64,000 nt of DNA from Halomarina halobia (GCF_029338575.1 NZ_CP119992.1:1860001-1924000); one strand, 5' to 3'. Counted from the stretch's first letter, positions 36,744 to 45,513 are shown. Numbers and translations are program-made. The notes: generated from the sequence alone by a model not told the origin.

Positions 36744-37199
36744 TTACGAGAGCAACCGCCTGAGCCGGGCGAACAGGCCCTTCCGCGGGTCGCCGCCGAC
36801 CCGTTCAGGTTCCGCGCGCTCCGCCGCGTCCGGCCCCTCGGACCGCGTGTCGGCGGTGGCTGCGTTCGACTCCCCGTCCCCCGCGACGGTCCCGCCCTCC
36901 GCGGCCGCCTCGGCCCGCCTGATGAGGCCCTCCGGGTCGTTGACCGCGTCCTTGACGGGTGCCTTGACGAGGGGGAGGTCCTCGAACCGGTCCGGGCTTA
37001 CGGCCGTGTCGGCGGCGATGATGGCCGCGTCCGCGGCCGCGATCTGTGGCGCGGAGAGCTCGTTCTCCGCGCCCATGGCCCCCTGGATCTCGACGTGGAT
37101 CTCGTGGCCGAGCCGCGCGGCGGTCTGCTCTAAGTTCTCCGCGGCCATCTGGCTGTGTGCGATACCGGTCGGACAGGACGTGACTGCGACGAGTTTCAT
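36744..37199 (-). CDS. ptfB: PTS fructose-specific EIIB
   Basis: A 151-residue EIIB of the fructose family. Cys9 in AVTSCPTGIAHSQMAAENLE is the phosphorylated residue that passes phosphate to fructose through EIIC. The domain (about 1-100) ends near LIRRAEAAAEGG. It is followed by an acidic linker and a basic amphipathic tail RKGLFARLRRLLS, which may touch the membrane. It is the last gene of the PTS operon, overlapping ptsI by 4 nt. No fructose-bisphosphate aldolase gene follows, unlike the order I recall in Haloferax volcanii. Confidence 0.93.
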   Translation of the reverse strand: MKLVAVTSCPTGIAHSQMAAENLEQTAARLGHEIHVEIQGAMGAENELSAPQIAAADAAIIAADTAVSPDRFEDLPLVKAPVKDAVNDPEGLIRRAEAAAEGGTVAGDGESNAATADTRSEGPDAAERAEPERVGGDPRKGLFARLRRLLS

Positions 37200-38902
37200 G
37201 GCTGGTCGGGTTGTTGGGAGAGCAGGTCGATCACTTCGCGTTTCGTGTGCGCGCGGAGCGCGCGCTCCGCGAGTTCGCGCGCGTCCGCCGCGTTCGTCCG
37301 CTCGACGCGCGCCTTGACGTCGGGGATCGTCACGGCGCTCATGCTGAGTTCGTCGAGGCCGAGGCCGACGAGCAGTTCGGTCAGGTCGGGATCGCCGGCC
37401 ATCTCGCCGCACATCCCGACCCAGGCGTCGGTCCCCCGGACGGCCTCGACGGTGCGCGCGACGGCCCGCAGGACGGCCGGGTGGCGCGGGTCGTGCAGGT
37501 CCGCGACCCGCTCGTCGCCCCGCGCCGCGGCGTTGACGTACTGGGCGAGGTCGTTCGTCCCGATCGAGAGGAAGTCCGCGCGCGCCGCGAGCTCGGGCGC
37601 GAGGAGGACCGCGGCGGGCGTCTCCACCATCACGCCGAGGTCGGGAGCGCCGCGCGCGATGCCCTCCCCGTCGAGGGCCGCGGCGACCGCCTCCACCCGT
37701 TCGGCGGCCGCCTCGAACTCCTCGACGGTGGCGACGAGGGGGAGCATCACGGCGAGGCCGCCCTGGGCGTCGCCCGCCGCGCGGAGGAGCGCGCGCAGCT
37801 GCGTCTCGAAGAGGTCGGCGTCGGCCCCGAGCGACCGGCGGATCCCCCGCTCGCCGAGGAAGGGGTTCTCCTCCTCGGGCAGGTCGAGGTAGGGGATCGG
37901 CTTGTCCCCGCCGACGTCGAGCGTGCGGACGATCACCCGACCGTCAGGGAAGGCGCGGAGCGCCTCGCGGTAGGCCTCGTACTGCTCGTCCTCGTCCGGC
38001 GGGGTCTCGCGGTCGAGAAAGAGGAACTCGGTGCGAAAGAGGCCGATCCCGTCCGCGCCCCGGTCGGCGGCCCCCGCCAGTTCGCTCGGGTGGCCGACGT
38101 TCGCGGCCACCTCGATCGGGACGCCGTCGGCGGTCGTCACCGCCCCGGCGTGCACCTCGGCGGCGTCTTCGCGCTCGGCCGCGGCGCGCCGGTCGGCGTC
38201 CGGATCGGTGGCCACCTCGCCGGCCTCGCCGTCGACGACGACCTCGGTCCCCTCCTCGATCTCCCGGAGCGCGTCGCCGACGCCGACGACAGCCGGGAGC
38301 GCGAGCGACCGCGCGAAGATGGCCGCGTGGGACGTCCGACCGCCCGTGACGGTGGCGAAGCCGGCGACACGCTCGGGGTCGAGGCGGGCCGTGTCGCTCG
38401 GCGTGAGCCGCTCGGCGAGGACGACCGATCCCTCGGGGAGCCCCGCGAGGTCCGTCCCATCGTCGCCGAGCAGGAGGCGGAGCAGCCGATCCCGGACGTC
38501 CCGGAGGTCGTCCGCGCGCTCGGCCATGCGGCCGTCCATCCCCTCGAACTGCTCGATGGGGCCGGCGAACGCCGCCCGGACGGCGTGCTCGGCGGGGAGC
38601 CCGTCGTCGATCTCCCCCGCGATACTCGCCTCGATCTGGGGGTCGTCGAGGAACTGCACGTGGGCGTCGAAGACGGCGGCCTCCTCCTCGCCGACGCGCT
38701 CGGCGGCCCGGTCGCGCTCGGCGCGCAGCGCCTCGCGGGCCTCGTCGCGGGCGCGCTCGAACCGCTCGCGCTCCGCCGCCGGATCGACGGTCGTCGCGTC
38801 CGGCGGGTCGGGCAGGTCGAGGGCCGCGTCGGGGCGGTACCAGACCGCGCGGCCGACCCCCGTCCGGGGTGTCGCGCCGACGCCGTCGAGCGTGCGGGTC
38901 AT
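37196..38902 (-). CDS. ptsI: PTS enzyme I
   Basis: A 568-residue phosphoenolpyruvate-protein phosphotransferase. The active His192 lies in TGGRTSHAAIFARSLALPAV. The PEP-binding TIM-barrel contains GIGLFRTEFLFLDRETPPDE, RTLDVGGDKPIPYLDLPEEE and the C-terminal catalytic region EMAGDPDLTELLVGLGLDEL (preceded by MCG). It takes phosphate from PEP and gives it to HPr. ATGA overlaps couple it to ptsH upstream and ptfB downstream. Length matches bacterial EI. Confidence 0.95.
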   Translation of the reverse strand: MTRTLDGVGATPRTGVGRAVWYRPDAALDLPDPPDATTVDPAAERERFERARDEAREALRAERDRAAERVGEEEAAVFDAHVQFLDDPQIEASIAGEIDDGLPAEHAVRAAFAGPIEQFEGMDGRMAERADDLRDVRDRLLRLLLGDDGTDLAGLPEGSVVLAERLTPSDTARLDPERVAGFATVTGGRTSHAAIFARSLALPAVVGVGDALREIEEGTEVVVDGEAGEVATDPDADRRAAAEREDAAEVHAGAVTTADGVPIEVAANVGHPSELAGAADRGADGIGLFRTEFLFLDRETPPDEDEQYEAYREALRAFPDGRVIVRTLDVGGDKPIPYLDLPEEENPFLGERGIRRSLGADADLFETQLRALLRAAGDAQGGLAVMLPLVATVEEFEAAAERVEAVAAALDGEGIARGAPDLGVMVETPAAVLLAPELAARADFLSIGTNDLAQYVNAAARGDERVADLHDPRHPAVLRAVARTVEAVRGTDAWVGMCGEMAGDPDLTELLVGLGLDELSMSAVTIPDVKARVERTNAADARELAERALRAHTKREVIDLLSQQPDQP

Positions 38903-39210
38903 CCGGATTCGCCGTCCTCCCCGTTCTCTCCGTCCCCGCCGCCCTCGCCCGCCTCCGGCGTCGAGAGGACGGCCTCGAGCGCGTCGAGGGCGGCCTCCGC
39001 GTCGTCGCCCTCGGCGACGAGCCGGACCCGGTCGTCGTGTTCGACCCCGAGGCTCGTCACGGCGAGCATGCTGCGGGCGTCCACGGGGCCGCCGTCCTCG
39101 GCGGGCGCGACGGTGATCTCGGCGTCGTACCGGTTCGCGGTCTCGACGAACGTCGCGGCGGGGCGGGCGTGCAGGCCGGCCTCCGGCACGACGGCGACGA
39201 CCCGCTCCAT
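38899..39210 (-). CDS. ptsH1: PTS phosphocarrier protein HPr
   Basis: A 103-residue HPr. The phosphorylated His14 is in VVPEAGLHARPAATFVETAN, and the SMLAVTSLGVEHDDRV region corresponds to the regulatory-serine helix of bacterial HPr. The last 18 residues form a Gly/Glu/Asp-rich tail (EAGEGGGDGENGEDGESG) beyond the normal about 85-residue domain. Start ATG overlaps the ptfA stop by 1 nt. Confidence 0.94.
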   Translation of the reverse strand: MERVVAVVPEAGLHARPAATFVETANRYDAEITVAPAEDGGPVDARSMLAVTSLGVEHDDRVRLVAEGDDAEAALDALEAVLSTPEAGEGGGDGENGEDGESG

Positions 39211-39689
39211 CAGGTCATCGCCTCCGCGAGCACCGCCCGCACGTCCGCCGGCGAGTCGGCCTCGTACAGTCCCTCCCTCACCTCCTCGTGCATGAGCGAG
39301 CGCGAGAGCGCGCTCAGGATGGCGAGGTGGTCGTCGCTCCCGTCGGCGGGGACGAGGATCGTAAACAGCAGGTGCGCCGGCTCCCCGTCCATCGACTCGA
39401 AGTCGACGCCGGCCGCGGAGCGGGCGAACGCGACCGACGGTCGGGACACGGCGTCGGTCTGGGCGTGCGGGATGGCGATGCCCTTCCCGACGCCGGTGGT
39501 GGTCTCCTCCTCGCGGGCGAGCAGCGCGTCGAGCGCCGCCTCGCGGTCCTCGACCCGACCCGCCTCGACGGCGAGATCGAGCAGGAACTCGATGCAGGCG
39601 TCCTTCGATTCGGGCGGTTCGTCGAGGGAGATCGCCTCGGTCGGTACCAGCCGCGTCACGTCGTCTCGGTCCATCTCGGTCTCGGTCAT
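39210..39689 (-). CDS. ptfA: PTS fructose-specific EIIA
   Basis: A 159-residue EIIA of the fructose/mannitol family. The phosphoacceptor His75 lies in TTTGVGKGIAIPHAQTDAVS. HLLFTILVPADGSDDHLAIL and ALSRSLMHEEVREGLYEA complete the domain. It relays phosphate from HPr to EIIB. An in-frame ATG six codons in (MDRDDVTRLV) is a possible alternative start. It follows ptfC by 30 nt. Confidence 0.93.
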   Translation of the reverse strand: MTETEMDRDDVTRLVPTEAISLDEPPESKDACIEFLLDLAVEAGRVEDREAALDALLAREEETTTGVGKGIAIPHAQTDAVSRPSVAFARSAAGVDFESMDGEPAHLLFTILVPADGSDDHLAILSALSRSLMHEEVREGLYEADSPADVRAVLAEAMT

Positions 39690-39719
39690 TGTCTGGTGGA
39701 TAGTCTACTCGGGGGGGAT

Positions 39720-40916
39720 TCAGTCTGACCCCTGTGCGCTCGCGTCCGCGTCGCGCTCCTCGAGATCGGCGACGGTGACCTCGAAGTCGGGCTTCAGGGC
39801 CGTCGCGACGGCCGCCGTCACGAGCGACCCGAGCGCGATGCAGCCGAGGAACAGGAGCGGTCGATTCGACAGCACGACGACGAAGACGCCGCCGTGCGGG
39901 GCGGGCATCGTCACGTCGAGCGCCATGGAGGCGGCCGCCCCGACGGCGCTCCCGGCCACGATGCTCGGGATGATCCGCAGCGGGTCGGCCGCGGCGTAGG
40001 GGATCGCCCCCTCGGTGATGAACGAGAGGCCGAGGGGCACCGCGCTCTTCGCGTTCTCGTACATCTCGGCCGCGTACTTCTGCGGCGCGACGAAATTCGA
40101 CAGCGCCAGGCCGATCGGCGGGATCATCCCCGCGATCATCACGGCGGCCATCGGCTCGTAGAGCTGCTCGGAGAGCAGTCCGACGGCGAACACGTAGGCG
40201 ACCTTGTTGACGGGGCCGCCCATGTCGAACGCCATCATCGCGCCGAGCAGCGCGCCGACGAGGACGGCCTGTCCGCCCTGAGCGGTCCGCAGGAACTCCG
40301 TCAGCCACGCGTTCGCGATGGCGACGGGCACCCCGAGGAGGAGGATGACGACCGGCGAGAGGACGACCATCGTCAGCACCGGCACGACGAGCACCGGCAT
40401 CATCGGCTTCACGAACTCCGGCACCGAACGGCGCTTGAACCACCGCGCGACGTACCCCGCGAGCAGGCCGGCGACGAGCGCGCCCAGGTACCCCGCGCCC
40501 GCGTCCCCGCCCGTCAGGCCGATGACGTCGCCCGCCGCCTGGAGGACCGTCCCCTGCTGGATGACGTACGACAGGAGGAAGCCCGGGGCGAGCCCCGGTC
40601 GGTCGGCGATCGCGTAGGCGATGTACGCGCCGAGGATCGGCACCATGAAGGTGAGCCCCGCGCCGCCGATCTGTGCCAGGAACCACTCGAGGGTACCCGT
40701 CGCCTCGAACACCCCCTCCACGGTCGTCCCGCCGGACCAGACGGTGACGCCGAGGAGTTCGATCGGCGGGAGCGACGCGACCGCGTACCCAAGCGCCAGG
40801 AAGATACCCCCGATGGTGACGAACGGAATCATGAACGACACGCCGGTCATGACGTCCTCCTTCACCGAGGAGACGTGCGAGCGAAGCGCGCGTTCGGCCG
40901 AGTCTTGCGTTGACAT
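39720..40916 (-). CDS. ptfC: PTS fructose-specific EIIC permease
   Basis: A 398-residue polytopic EIIC with about nine membrane segments. Typical stretches are MTGVSFMIPFVTIGGIFLAL, GAYIAYAIADRPGLAPGFLL and MAFDMGGPVNKVAYVFAVGL (GGPVNK is the family signature), then FITEGAIPYAAADPLRIIPS. It carries fructose across the membrane while EIIB phosphorylates it. The ATG at 40916 (MSTQDSAERALRSHVSSVKE) is preferred over an upstream one at 40952. The 114-nt gap to pfkB probably holds a second promoter. Confidence 0.94.
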   Translation of the reverse strand: MSTQDSAERALRSHVSSVKEDVMTGVSFMIPFVTIGGIFLALGYAVASLPPIELLGVTVWSGGTTVEGVFEATGTLEWFLAQIGGAGLTFMVPILGAYIAYAIADRPGLAPGFLLSYVIQQGTVLQAAGDVIGLTGGDAGAGYLGALVAGLLAGYVARWFKRRSVPEFVKPMMPVLVVPVLTMVVLSPVVILLLGVPVAIANAWLTEFLRTAQGGQAVLVGALLGAMMAFDMGGPVNKVAYVFAVGLLSEQLYEPMAAVMIAGMIPPIGLALSNFVAPQKYAAEMYENAKSAVPLGLSFITEGAIPYAAADPLRIIPSIVAGSAVGAAASMALDVTMPAPHGGVFVVVLSNRPLLFLGCIALGSLVTAAVATALKPDFEVTVADLEERDADASAQGSD

Positions 40917-41030
40917 TGATCCACCCTCACGGTTGTTCACCCAACGGTTCAAAAACGCTTTCGAATGTGATCGTTTCTGTTCGTTTTTTCTCGATAGAGC
41001 GCTAAACCGAAAACGGCCCCGGGGGGCGGG
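40917..41030 (-). promoter_or_regulatory. ptfC upstream region, probable internal promoter
   Basis: This 114-nt gap is the only sizeable one between pfkB and ptfB. On the minus strand it holds an A-rich stretch GAGAAAAAACGAACAGAAAC (about 40974-40993) and GCGTTTTTGAACC (40946-40958), the latter 30-42 nt upstream of the ptfC ATG and a fair box A. A binding site for GlpR is plausible but I see no clear inverted repeat. Confidence 0.4.
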
Positions 41031-41939
41031 TCAGTACGCCGAGATCGGGACGTCATCGGCGGCGGTGAGAACGCCGTCGAAGTCGGGGACCCGCGTCCCC
41101 GCGACGGCGACGACCCGCGAGGCGACGGCGACGCCGGCCCGGAGGGCGGCGTCCCCCGACTCGTCGCGCGCGAGGGCGGCGAGGACGCCCGCGAGGAGGG
41201 CGTCGCCCGCCCCGACGGTGTCCACCACGGTCGTCTCGACCGCGGGCGCGTGGTAGGTACCGTCGCCGGTCGCCAGCACCGCCCCGTCGGGACCCAGCGA
41301 GGCGACGACGCGGTCGAAGCCCGCCCCGCGGAGCGCCTCGGCGGCGGCCAGACACTCCTCGACGGTCCCGACGGGCGCGTCGGTGGCCGCCGCGAGTTCC
41401 TCGCGGTTGGGCTTGCAGAGCGAGAACGGGGCCTCGAGGTCGCGCAGGACGCCGCCGCCCACGTCCGCGGCGGTCTCCCAGTCGCCGGCGCGGGCGATGC
41501 GGTCGACGGCGTCGGGACCGACGCCGGGCGGGAGGCTCCCCGCGACGACCACCGTCTCCGGATCGCGACGTCGGATGGCGTCGAGGACGCGGTCGACGGC
41601 CGCCGGGCCGACCCGCGGGCCGTCGTGGTTGATCTTGTACTCGCCGTCGGGCGCGAGCACCGTCGTGTTGAGGCGGGTCGGCTCGTCGATGGTCACGAAG
41701 TCGCTCTCGATGCCCGCCTCGCGGAGGCGGTCGCGGACGAGGCGGCCGAACGGATCGCCGAGGAACCCGGTCGCGACCGTGGGCGCGTCGAGCGACGCGA
41801 GGTACTTCGAGACGTTGATCCCCTTGCCGCCGGGGTCGAACTGCGTCTCGTCGGTGCGGGCGACCGCGCCCGCCGCGAGCGGTTCGTCGAGCCGGAGCGT
41901 GTGATCCAGCGCCGGGTTGGGCGTGACCGAGAGGATCAC
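41031..41939 (-). CDS. pfkB: 1-phosphofructokinase (PfkB family)
   Basis: A 302-residue ribokinase-family sugar kinase. N-terminal ILSVTPNPALDHTLRLDEPL is the FruK-type start. FDPGGKGINVSKYLASLDA is signature 1, and VVDTVGAGDALLAGVLAAL holds the catalytic Asp and anion hole. It phosphorylates fructose 1-phosphate to fructose 1,6-bisphosphate, the step after the PTS. The start is GTG at 41939, overlapping the glpR stop by 4 nt. Confidence 0.93.
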   Translation of the reverse strand: MILSVTPNPALDHTLRLDEPLAAGAVARTDETQFDPGGKGINVSKYLASLDAPTVATGFLGDPFGRLVRDRLREAGIESDFVTIDEPTRLNTTVLAPDGEYKINHDGPRVGPAAVDRVLDAIRRRDPETVVVAGSLPPGVGPDAVDRIARAGDWETAADVGGGVLRDLEAPFSLCKPNREELAAATDAPVGTVEECLAAAEALRGAGFDRVVASLGPDGAVLATGDGTYHAPAVETTVVDTVGAGDALLAGVLAALARDESGDAALRAGVAVASRVVAVAGTRVPDFDGVLTAADDVPISAY

Positions 41940-42703
41940 TCGGCGGTCACCTCGACGACGCGGAGCCCGACGCTCTCGAACGACTCGCGCGCCGCCCGGT
42001 CGATGCCGTCGTCGGTGACGAAGGCATCGACCTCCCCCACGTCGGCGAACTGGACGAAGCTCCGCTCGCCCACCTTCGAGCTGTCGGCGACGAGGACGAC
42101 CGTGGCCGAGCGCTCGACCATCAGTTCCTTCATCCGCGCCTCGTCCTCGTTGGGCGTCGAGAGCCCCGACTCGGCGTCGACGGCGTTCGTTCCGAGAAAG
42201 AGCACGTCGAAGTTCATCCGCTCCATGAACGCCTCCGCGGTGGGGCCGACCAGCGCCCGCGTGCGGTGGCGGAGCGTCCCGCCCGTGAGCTTCACCTCGT
42301 TGTACTCCCCGCCGAGCTCCGAGGCGAGCTGGATCGAGTTGGTGACCGCCAGCAGCGACCCGTCCTTCGGCACCCGTCGCGCGACCTCCATCGTGGTCGT
42401 GCCGGAGTCGAAGAAGACGACCTGCCCCTGGGCGAGTTCCTCCACGGCGCGCGCGGCGATGGCGCGCTTCGCGTCGAGGTTCTGCACCTCCCGCTGCCCG
42501 TAGGTCTGCTCCCGGCCGACCGCGGTGATCGGCACCGCGCCACCGTGGGACCGCTCGATCAGGGTCTCGTCCTCGAGTTCCCGCAGGTCCCGGCGGATGG
42601 TCGCCCTGGAGTACCCCAGGTCGTCGGCCAGCGCCTCCACGGACCGCCCGCCCGCGTCCGAGACCAGTTCGACGATCTTCCGCTTTCGCTCTGCTGGTAG
42701 CAT
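41936..42703 (-). CDS. glpR: DeoR-family repressor GlpR
   Basis: A 255-residue DeoR-type regulator. The N-terminal winged helix (about 5-55) reads RKRKIVELVSDAGGRSVEAL, then YSRATIRRDLRELEDETLIE. The sugar-phosphate-sensing C-terminal domain includes VVFFDSGTTTMEVARRVPKD and LFLGTNAVDAESGLSTPNED. In Haloferax volcanii GlpR represses the fructose PTS/pfkB operon and glucose kinase genes. The same gene order here supports the same role. It is first in the operon. Confidence 0.93.
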   Translation of the reverse strand: MLPAERKRKIVELVSDAGGRSVEALADDLGYSRATIRRDLRELEDETLIERSHGGAVPITAVGREQTYGQREVQNLDAKRAIAARAVEELAQGQVVFFDSGTTTMEVARRVPKDGSLLAVTNSIQLASELGGEYNEVKLTGGTLRHRTRALVGPTAEAFMERMNFDVLFLGTNAVDAESGLSTPNEDEARMKELMVERSATVVLVADSSKVGERSFVQFADVGEVDAFVTDDGIDRAARESFESVGLRVVEVTAE

Positions 42704-42844
42704 GGTTCCTCGTGAGGTCCTACGGGTGATTGTTCGCCATACGTTGTTAACTGTTTGCGTCGGATTTACGTTTGTTTCTGATTATATTGATCGGAAATTT
42801 CATAGTGTCGAAAACGGACGACCGTCAGAGGGGGATCCGCCCGC
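42704..42844 (-). promoter_or_regulatory. promoter region of the glpR-PTS operon
   Basis: A 141-nt AT-rich gap. On the minus strand CAATATAATC (about 42780-42789) is a good box A, which would give a leader of roughly 50 nt before the glpR ATG. GTTAAC at 42745-42750 within it is palindromic. The region is shared only with the 3' end of the SDR gene, so it serves glpR. No operator can be fixed by eye. Confidence 0.5.
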
Positions 42845-43630
42845 CTACGCGCTCCGCATCGATCCGCCGTCGATCGGGAGCGCGACGCCGGTGACGTAGC
42901 TCGCGCGGTCGCTCGACAGGTAGGCGACGACCTCGCCGAGTTCGCGCGCGTCCCCGATGCGCCCGAGCGGGGTGCCCGACCCCCACTCCTCGAGGCCCTC
43001 CTCGTAGGCGTCGTACTCGCCGCGCTCGACGCCCTGCTCGATGAGTTCCCTGATCCGAGAGGTCTCGTGGCTCCCCGGGAGCACCGCGTTGACGCGCACG
43101 TCGGGGGCGAACTCCCGCGACTGGGTCTTCATCAGACCGATGACCGCCCGCCGGACCGAGTTCGAGAGCACGAGGCCGTCGATCACCTCCGCGACGCTCC
43201 GGGAGGTGATGTTCACGATGGTTCCGCCGCCGTCGGCGAGGTGCGGATAGGCCCGCCGCGTCGTCCAGACGACGCTCATCACGAGCAGGTCGTAGGCGTC
43301 GTACCAGTCGTCGTCGTCCGTCTCGAGGAACGGGCCGCTCGGCGGTCCGCCCGCGCTCGTGACGACGTGGTCGAGGCCGCCGAACCGCTCGACCGTGCTG
43401 TCGACGAACTCCTCGACCTGCTCGCGGTCGGTGATGTCGGCCTCCATTGCGAGCACGTCGCCGTCGCCCGCGTCGGAGAGCGTCTCCTCCGCCTCCGCGA
43501 GGTGCTCCGGCGTGGTGCCACAGACCGCCACGTTCGCGCCCTCGCGGGCGAGCGCTTCGGCGCTAGCGAGGCCGAGACCGCTGCTGCCGGCCGTCACGAG
43601 CGCGCTGTTACCGCTTAGTCCGAGGTCCAT
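42845..43630 (-). CDS. short-chain dehydrogenase/reductase
   Basis: A 261-residue SDR. The Rossmann motif is ALVTAGSSGLGLASAEALAR, with TAGSSGLG in place of TGxxxGIG. NITSRSVAEVIDGLVLSNSV contains the catalytic Ser but has Leu-Ser-Asn-Ser where classical enzymes have YxxxK, so this belongs to the SDR subgroup that lacks the Tyr-Lys pair. The C-terminus is ASYVTGVALPIDGGSMRSA. Substrate unknown. The ATG at 43630 is preferred over one 15 nt upstream. Confidence 0.85.
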   Translation of the reverse strand: MDLGLSGNSALVTAGSSGLGLASAEALAREGANVAVCGTTPEHLAEAEETLSDAGDGDVLAMEADITDREQVEEFVDSTVERFGGLDHVVTSAGGPPSGPFLETDDDDWYDAYDLLVMSVVWTTRRAYPHLADGGGTIVNITSRSVAEVIDGLVLSNSVRRAVIGLMKTQSREFAPDVRVNAVLPGSHETSRIRELIEQGVERGEYDAYEEGLEEWGSGTPLGRIGDARELGEVVAYLSSDRASYVTGVALPIDGGSMRSA

Positions 43631-43703
43631 GGCGGGGCGTCGCACGGGTCCGAGAAATAGCTGCCCCTCGCCGCCCGCGGGCCTCGGGGCGTCCAGACGT
43701 ACC

Positions 43704-44165
43704 TCAGGGCGTCCGGACGCGAACCGCGCCCTCGCTGGTGACGCCGACGAGGATGTCGCGGCGCACCTCCCGCCCCCGGACCGCGTCGCCGGCGGCGTCG
43801 GAGACGAGTTTCATCAGTTCGGGGGCGGCGTAGCTCACCTTCACGCCCGCCTCGTCGCAGGCGGCGTAGACGCGCGCGGGCACGTCGTAGAGGTCGGTTC
43901 CCGACTCGATGGTGATCTGCACGGGTGCCCTGAGCGCCTCGGCGAACGCGACCGTCTCGCGCGCCTTGGCGATGTTCTCGCGGGCGCTCGCCTCGATGCT
44001 GGAGACGTTCGCCCGCGAGGTACCCAGCCACTCCGCGATGTCCGCCTGCGCGAGGCCCCGCTCGCGCAGGCACAGCACTTCGGCCTGACGGCGCGTCAGG
44101 ATGCTCTGCTCGGGTTCGAAACCGACGCGGTCGAGGATCGCCACGGCGTCGGCGGGATCGGTCAT
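43704..44165 (-). CDS. Tfx-family DNA-binding protein
   Basis: A 153-residue archaeal Tfx-type regulator. The N-terminal HTH (about 24-66) reads LTRRQAEVLCLRERGLAQAD, IAEWLGTSRANVSSIEAS. The C-terminal domain (TIESGTDLYDVPARVYAACD, GRE motif region) is the usual Tfx partner. The Methanothermobacter Tfx binds the fmdECB promoter, so molybdate-related control is possible but unproven here. It overlaps the TRAM gene by 4 nt. Confidence 0.87.
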   Translation of the reverse strand: MTDPADAVAILDRVGFEPEQSILTRRQAEVLCLRERGLAQADIAEWLGTSRANVSSIEASARENIAKARETVAFAEALRAPVQITIESGTDLYDVPARVYAACDEAGVKVSYAAPELMKLVSDAAGDAVRGREVRRDILVGVTSEGAVRVRTP

Positions 44166-44626
44166 CCTCCCCAGAAGTTGTCTCGACTGCCCAGTCGTTC
44201 GCGGCGGGGACGCCGCCGGTTCGATCGGTCGTCCCCGTCGTCGGCGCTCGCCTCCTCGGAACCGCCCTCGCCCTCGCCCTCCCCTTCCTCCGCCAGTGGG
44301 AGGCGTTCGAGTTCGTCGGCGATGGCGTGGTTCGAGCGGACCTTGGTGATCTTCACCCGCGCGCGTGCGTCCGGAAGGACGCCGTCGACGAGAACGATGA
44401 AGCCGTCCTCGGTGCGCCCGACGCCCGCCCCGCTCCGGTGGATGTCGGTGACGTCGACGACGACCTCCTCGCCCGGCTGAACGGGCTGCTGTTTCAGTTC
44501 GCGGATGGGCATGCTGTAGTGGTCACACCACTCGGCCCCACCGCGGTCGCCGTAGTGTTGACACCCCATCCCGGAGATCCGCTCCGAGTACTTGGGGCAC
44601 TGGTCCGCGAGTGGACAGTCGGGCAT
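44162..44626 (-). CDS. TRAM-domain protein with N-terminal Cys cluster
   Basis: A 154-residue protein. The N-terminus has four Cys and two His (MPDCPLADQCPKYSERISGM, GCQHYGDRGGAEWCDHYSMP) that could bind zinc. A TRAM RNA-binding domain follows (about 52-110: VQPGEEVVVDVTDIHRSGAG, VLVDGVLPDARARVKITKVR), and then a long acidic/basic low-complexity tail. TRAM proteins in archaea act as RNA chaperones. It is co-transcribed with the Tfx gene through an ATGA overlap. Confidence 0.85.
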   Translation of the reverse strand: MPDCPLADQCPKYSERISGMGCQHYGDRGGAEWCDHYSMPIRELKQQPVQPGEEVVVDVTDIHRSGAGVGRTEDGFIVLVDGVLPDARARVKITKVRSNHAIADELERLPLAEEGEGEGEGGSEEASADDGDDRSNRRRPRRERLGSRDNFWGG

Positions 44627-44730
44627 GAGTGTGGAAACAGGGTGCGCGTTCTAAACGCTTGCGCCTCGGAGGATCCGGACGGAGAGGGCCGCACCGCAAC
44701 GTTTTGGGCGGTCGACGTCGTTCGAACGGT

Positions 44731-45417
44731 GTGAGCAACCCCGCCCGAACGAGCGAACGCGTCCCCGAGATCTCCCTCGCCGTCGGCGTCGTCCTCGCGG
44801 TTCCGGTCGGCCTGTTCGTCGCGCTCGTGGAGGGCGACCCGCTTGCCGCGGCGGCGCTCGCGCTCGCGCTGTTCTACCCCTTCGCCGCCTACGCCGTCCG
44901 GTTCTCGGACGACCCCGCGAGCGTGCTCGTCCCGGACGCCGTGCTGGCCACCGGCGTGGGGCTCGGCGCGCTCGGCGCGCTCGCGGGACTCGTCGTCGCA
45001 CGACCGGCGACCGGCCTCGCCGTCGGCCTGTTCGCCGCCGTCCCGACGGTCGCCTACCACGTCCGCTACGGCGCGTCGGTCAATCCCCTCTCGCCCCGGG
45101 CGACCGTCGCGCTCGGCGGCCTCCTCGCGGCGGTCGCGCTCGCGGTCGGTCTCGCGACCGGCGACGACCTCGCGGGAGCCGCCGGTGCCGTCCTCGCGCT
45201 GTTCGCGGCCGCCGACTATCGGAGCCGGCGCGGCGGCCGGTTCGACCGTCGCACCGAGCGGTTCGTCGTCGGGGGCTGCTTCGGCGGCGCGACGCTGCTC
45301 GTGGTCGTCGCGGTCCTCGTCGACCGGGCGCTGGTCGGCGTCGTGGTGGCCCTCGGCCTGATCGCGGTCGGGACGGTGATCGCTCAGGGCGTCGCGCGGA
45401 ACGAAACGCTTTCGTGA
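44731..45417 (+). CDS. multi-pass membrane protein, unknown function
   Basis: A 228-residue, almost wholly hydrophobic protein with about seven segments (for example ISLAVGVVLAVPVGLFVALV, AVLATGVGLGALGALAGLVV, TLLVVVAVLVDRALVGVVVA). No functional motif is seen. The GTG at 44731 is chosen because TTTTGGG at 44702-44708 lies 23-29 nt upstream. It is divergent from the TRAM gene and ends 23 nt before tRNA-Pro. Confidence 0.75.
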   Translation: MSNPARTSERVPEISLAVGVVLAVPVGLFVALVEGDPLAAAALALALFYPFAAYAVRFSDDPASVLVPDAVLATGVGLGALGALAGLVVARPATGLAVGLFAAVPTVAYHVRYGASVNPLSPRATVALGGLLAAVALAVGLATGDDLAGAAGAVLALFAAADYRSRRGGRFDRRTERFVVGGCFGGATLLVVVAVLVDRALVGVVVALGLIAVGTVIAQGVARNETLS

Positions 45418-45440
45418 TCCTTCCCCCTCTGTGGACACGC

Positions 45441-45513
45441 GGGACCGTGGGGTAGCCTGGTATCCTTCAGCGTTTGGGACGCTGTAACCGCGGTTCGAAT
45501 CCGCGCGGTCCCA
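45441..45513 (+). tRNA. tRNA-Pro (TGG)
   Basis: The cloverleaf has acceptor GGGACCG/CGGTCCC with discriminator A at 45513. The D arm is TGGGGTAGCCTGGTA, and anticodon stem CAGCG/CGCTG carries the loop TTTGGGA, anticodon TGG. The T arm is CCGCGGTTCGAATCCGCGC. No intron and no encoded CCA. The 3' 20 nt are repeated twice downstream. Confidence 0.96.

Noticed and set aside
40960..42790. Shared GTTTCTG heptamer upstream of ptfC and glpR as a GlpR operator
   Set aside because: Seven matching bases are too few in this context and no inverted repeat surrounds them. Needs footprinting or comparative alignment.
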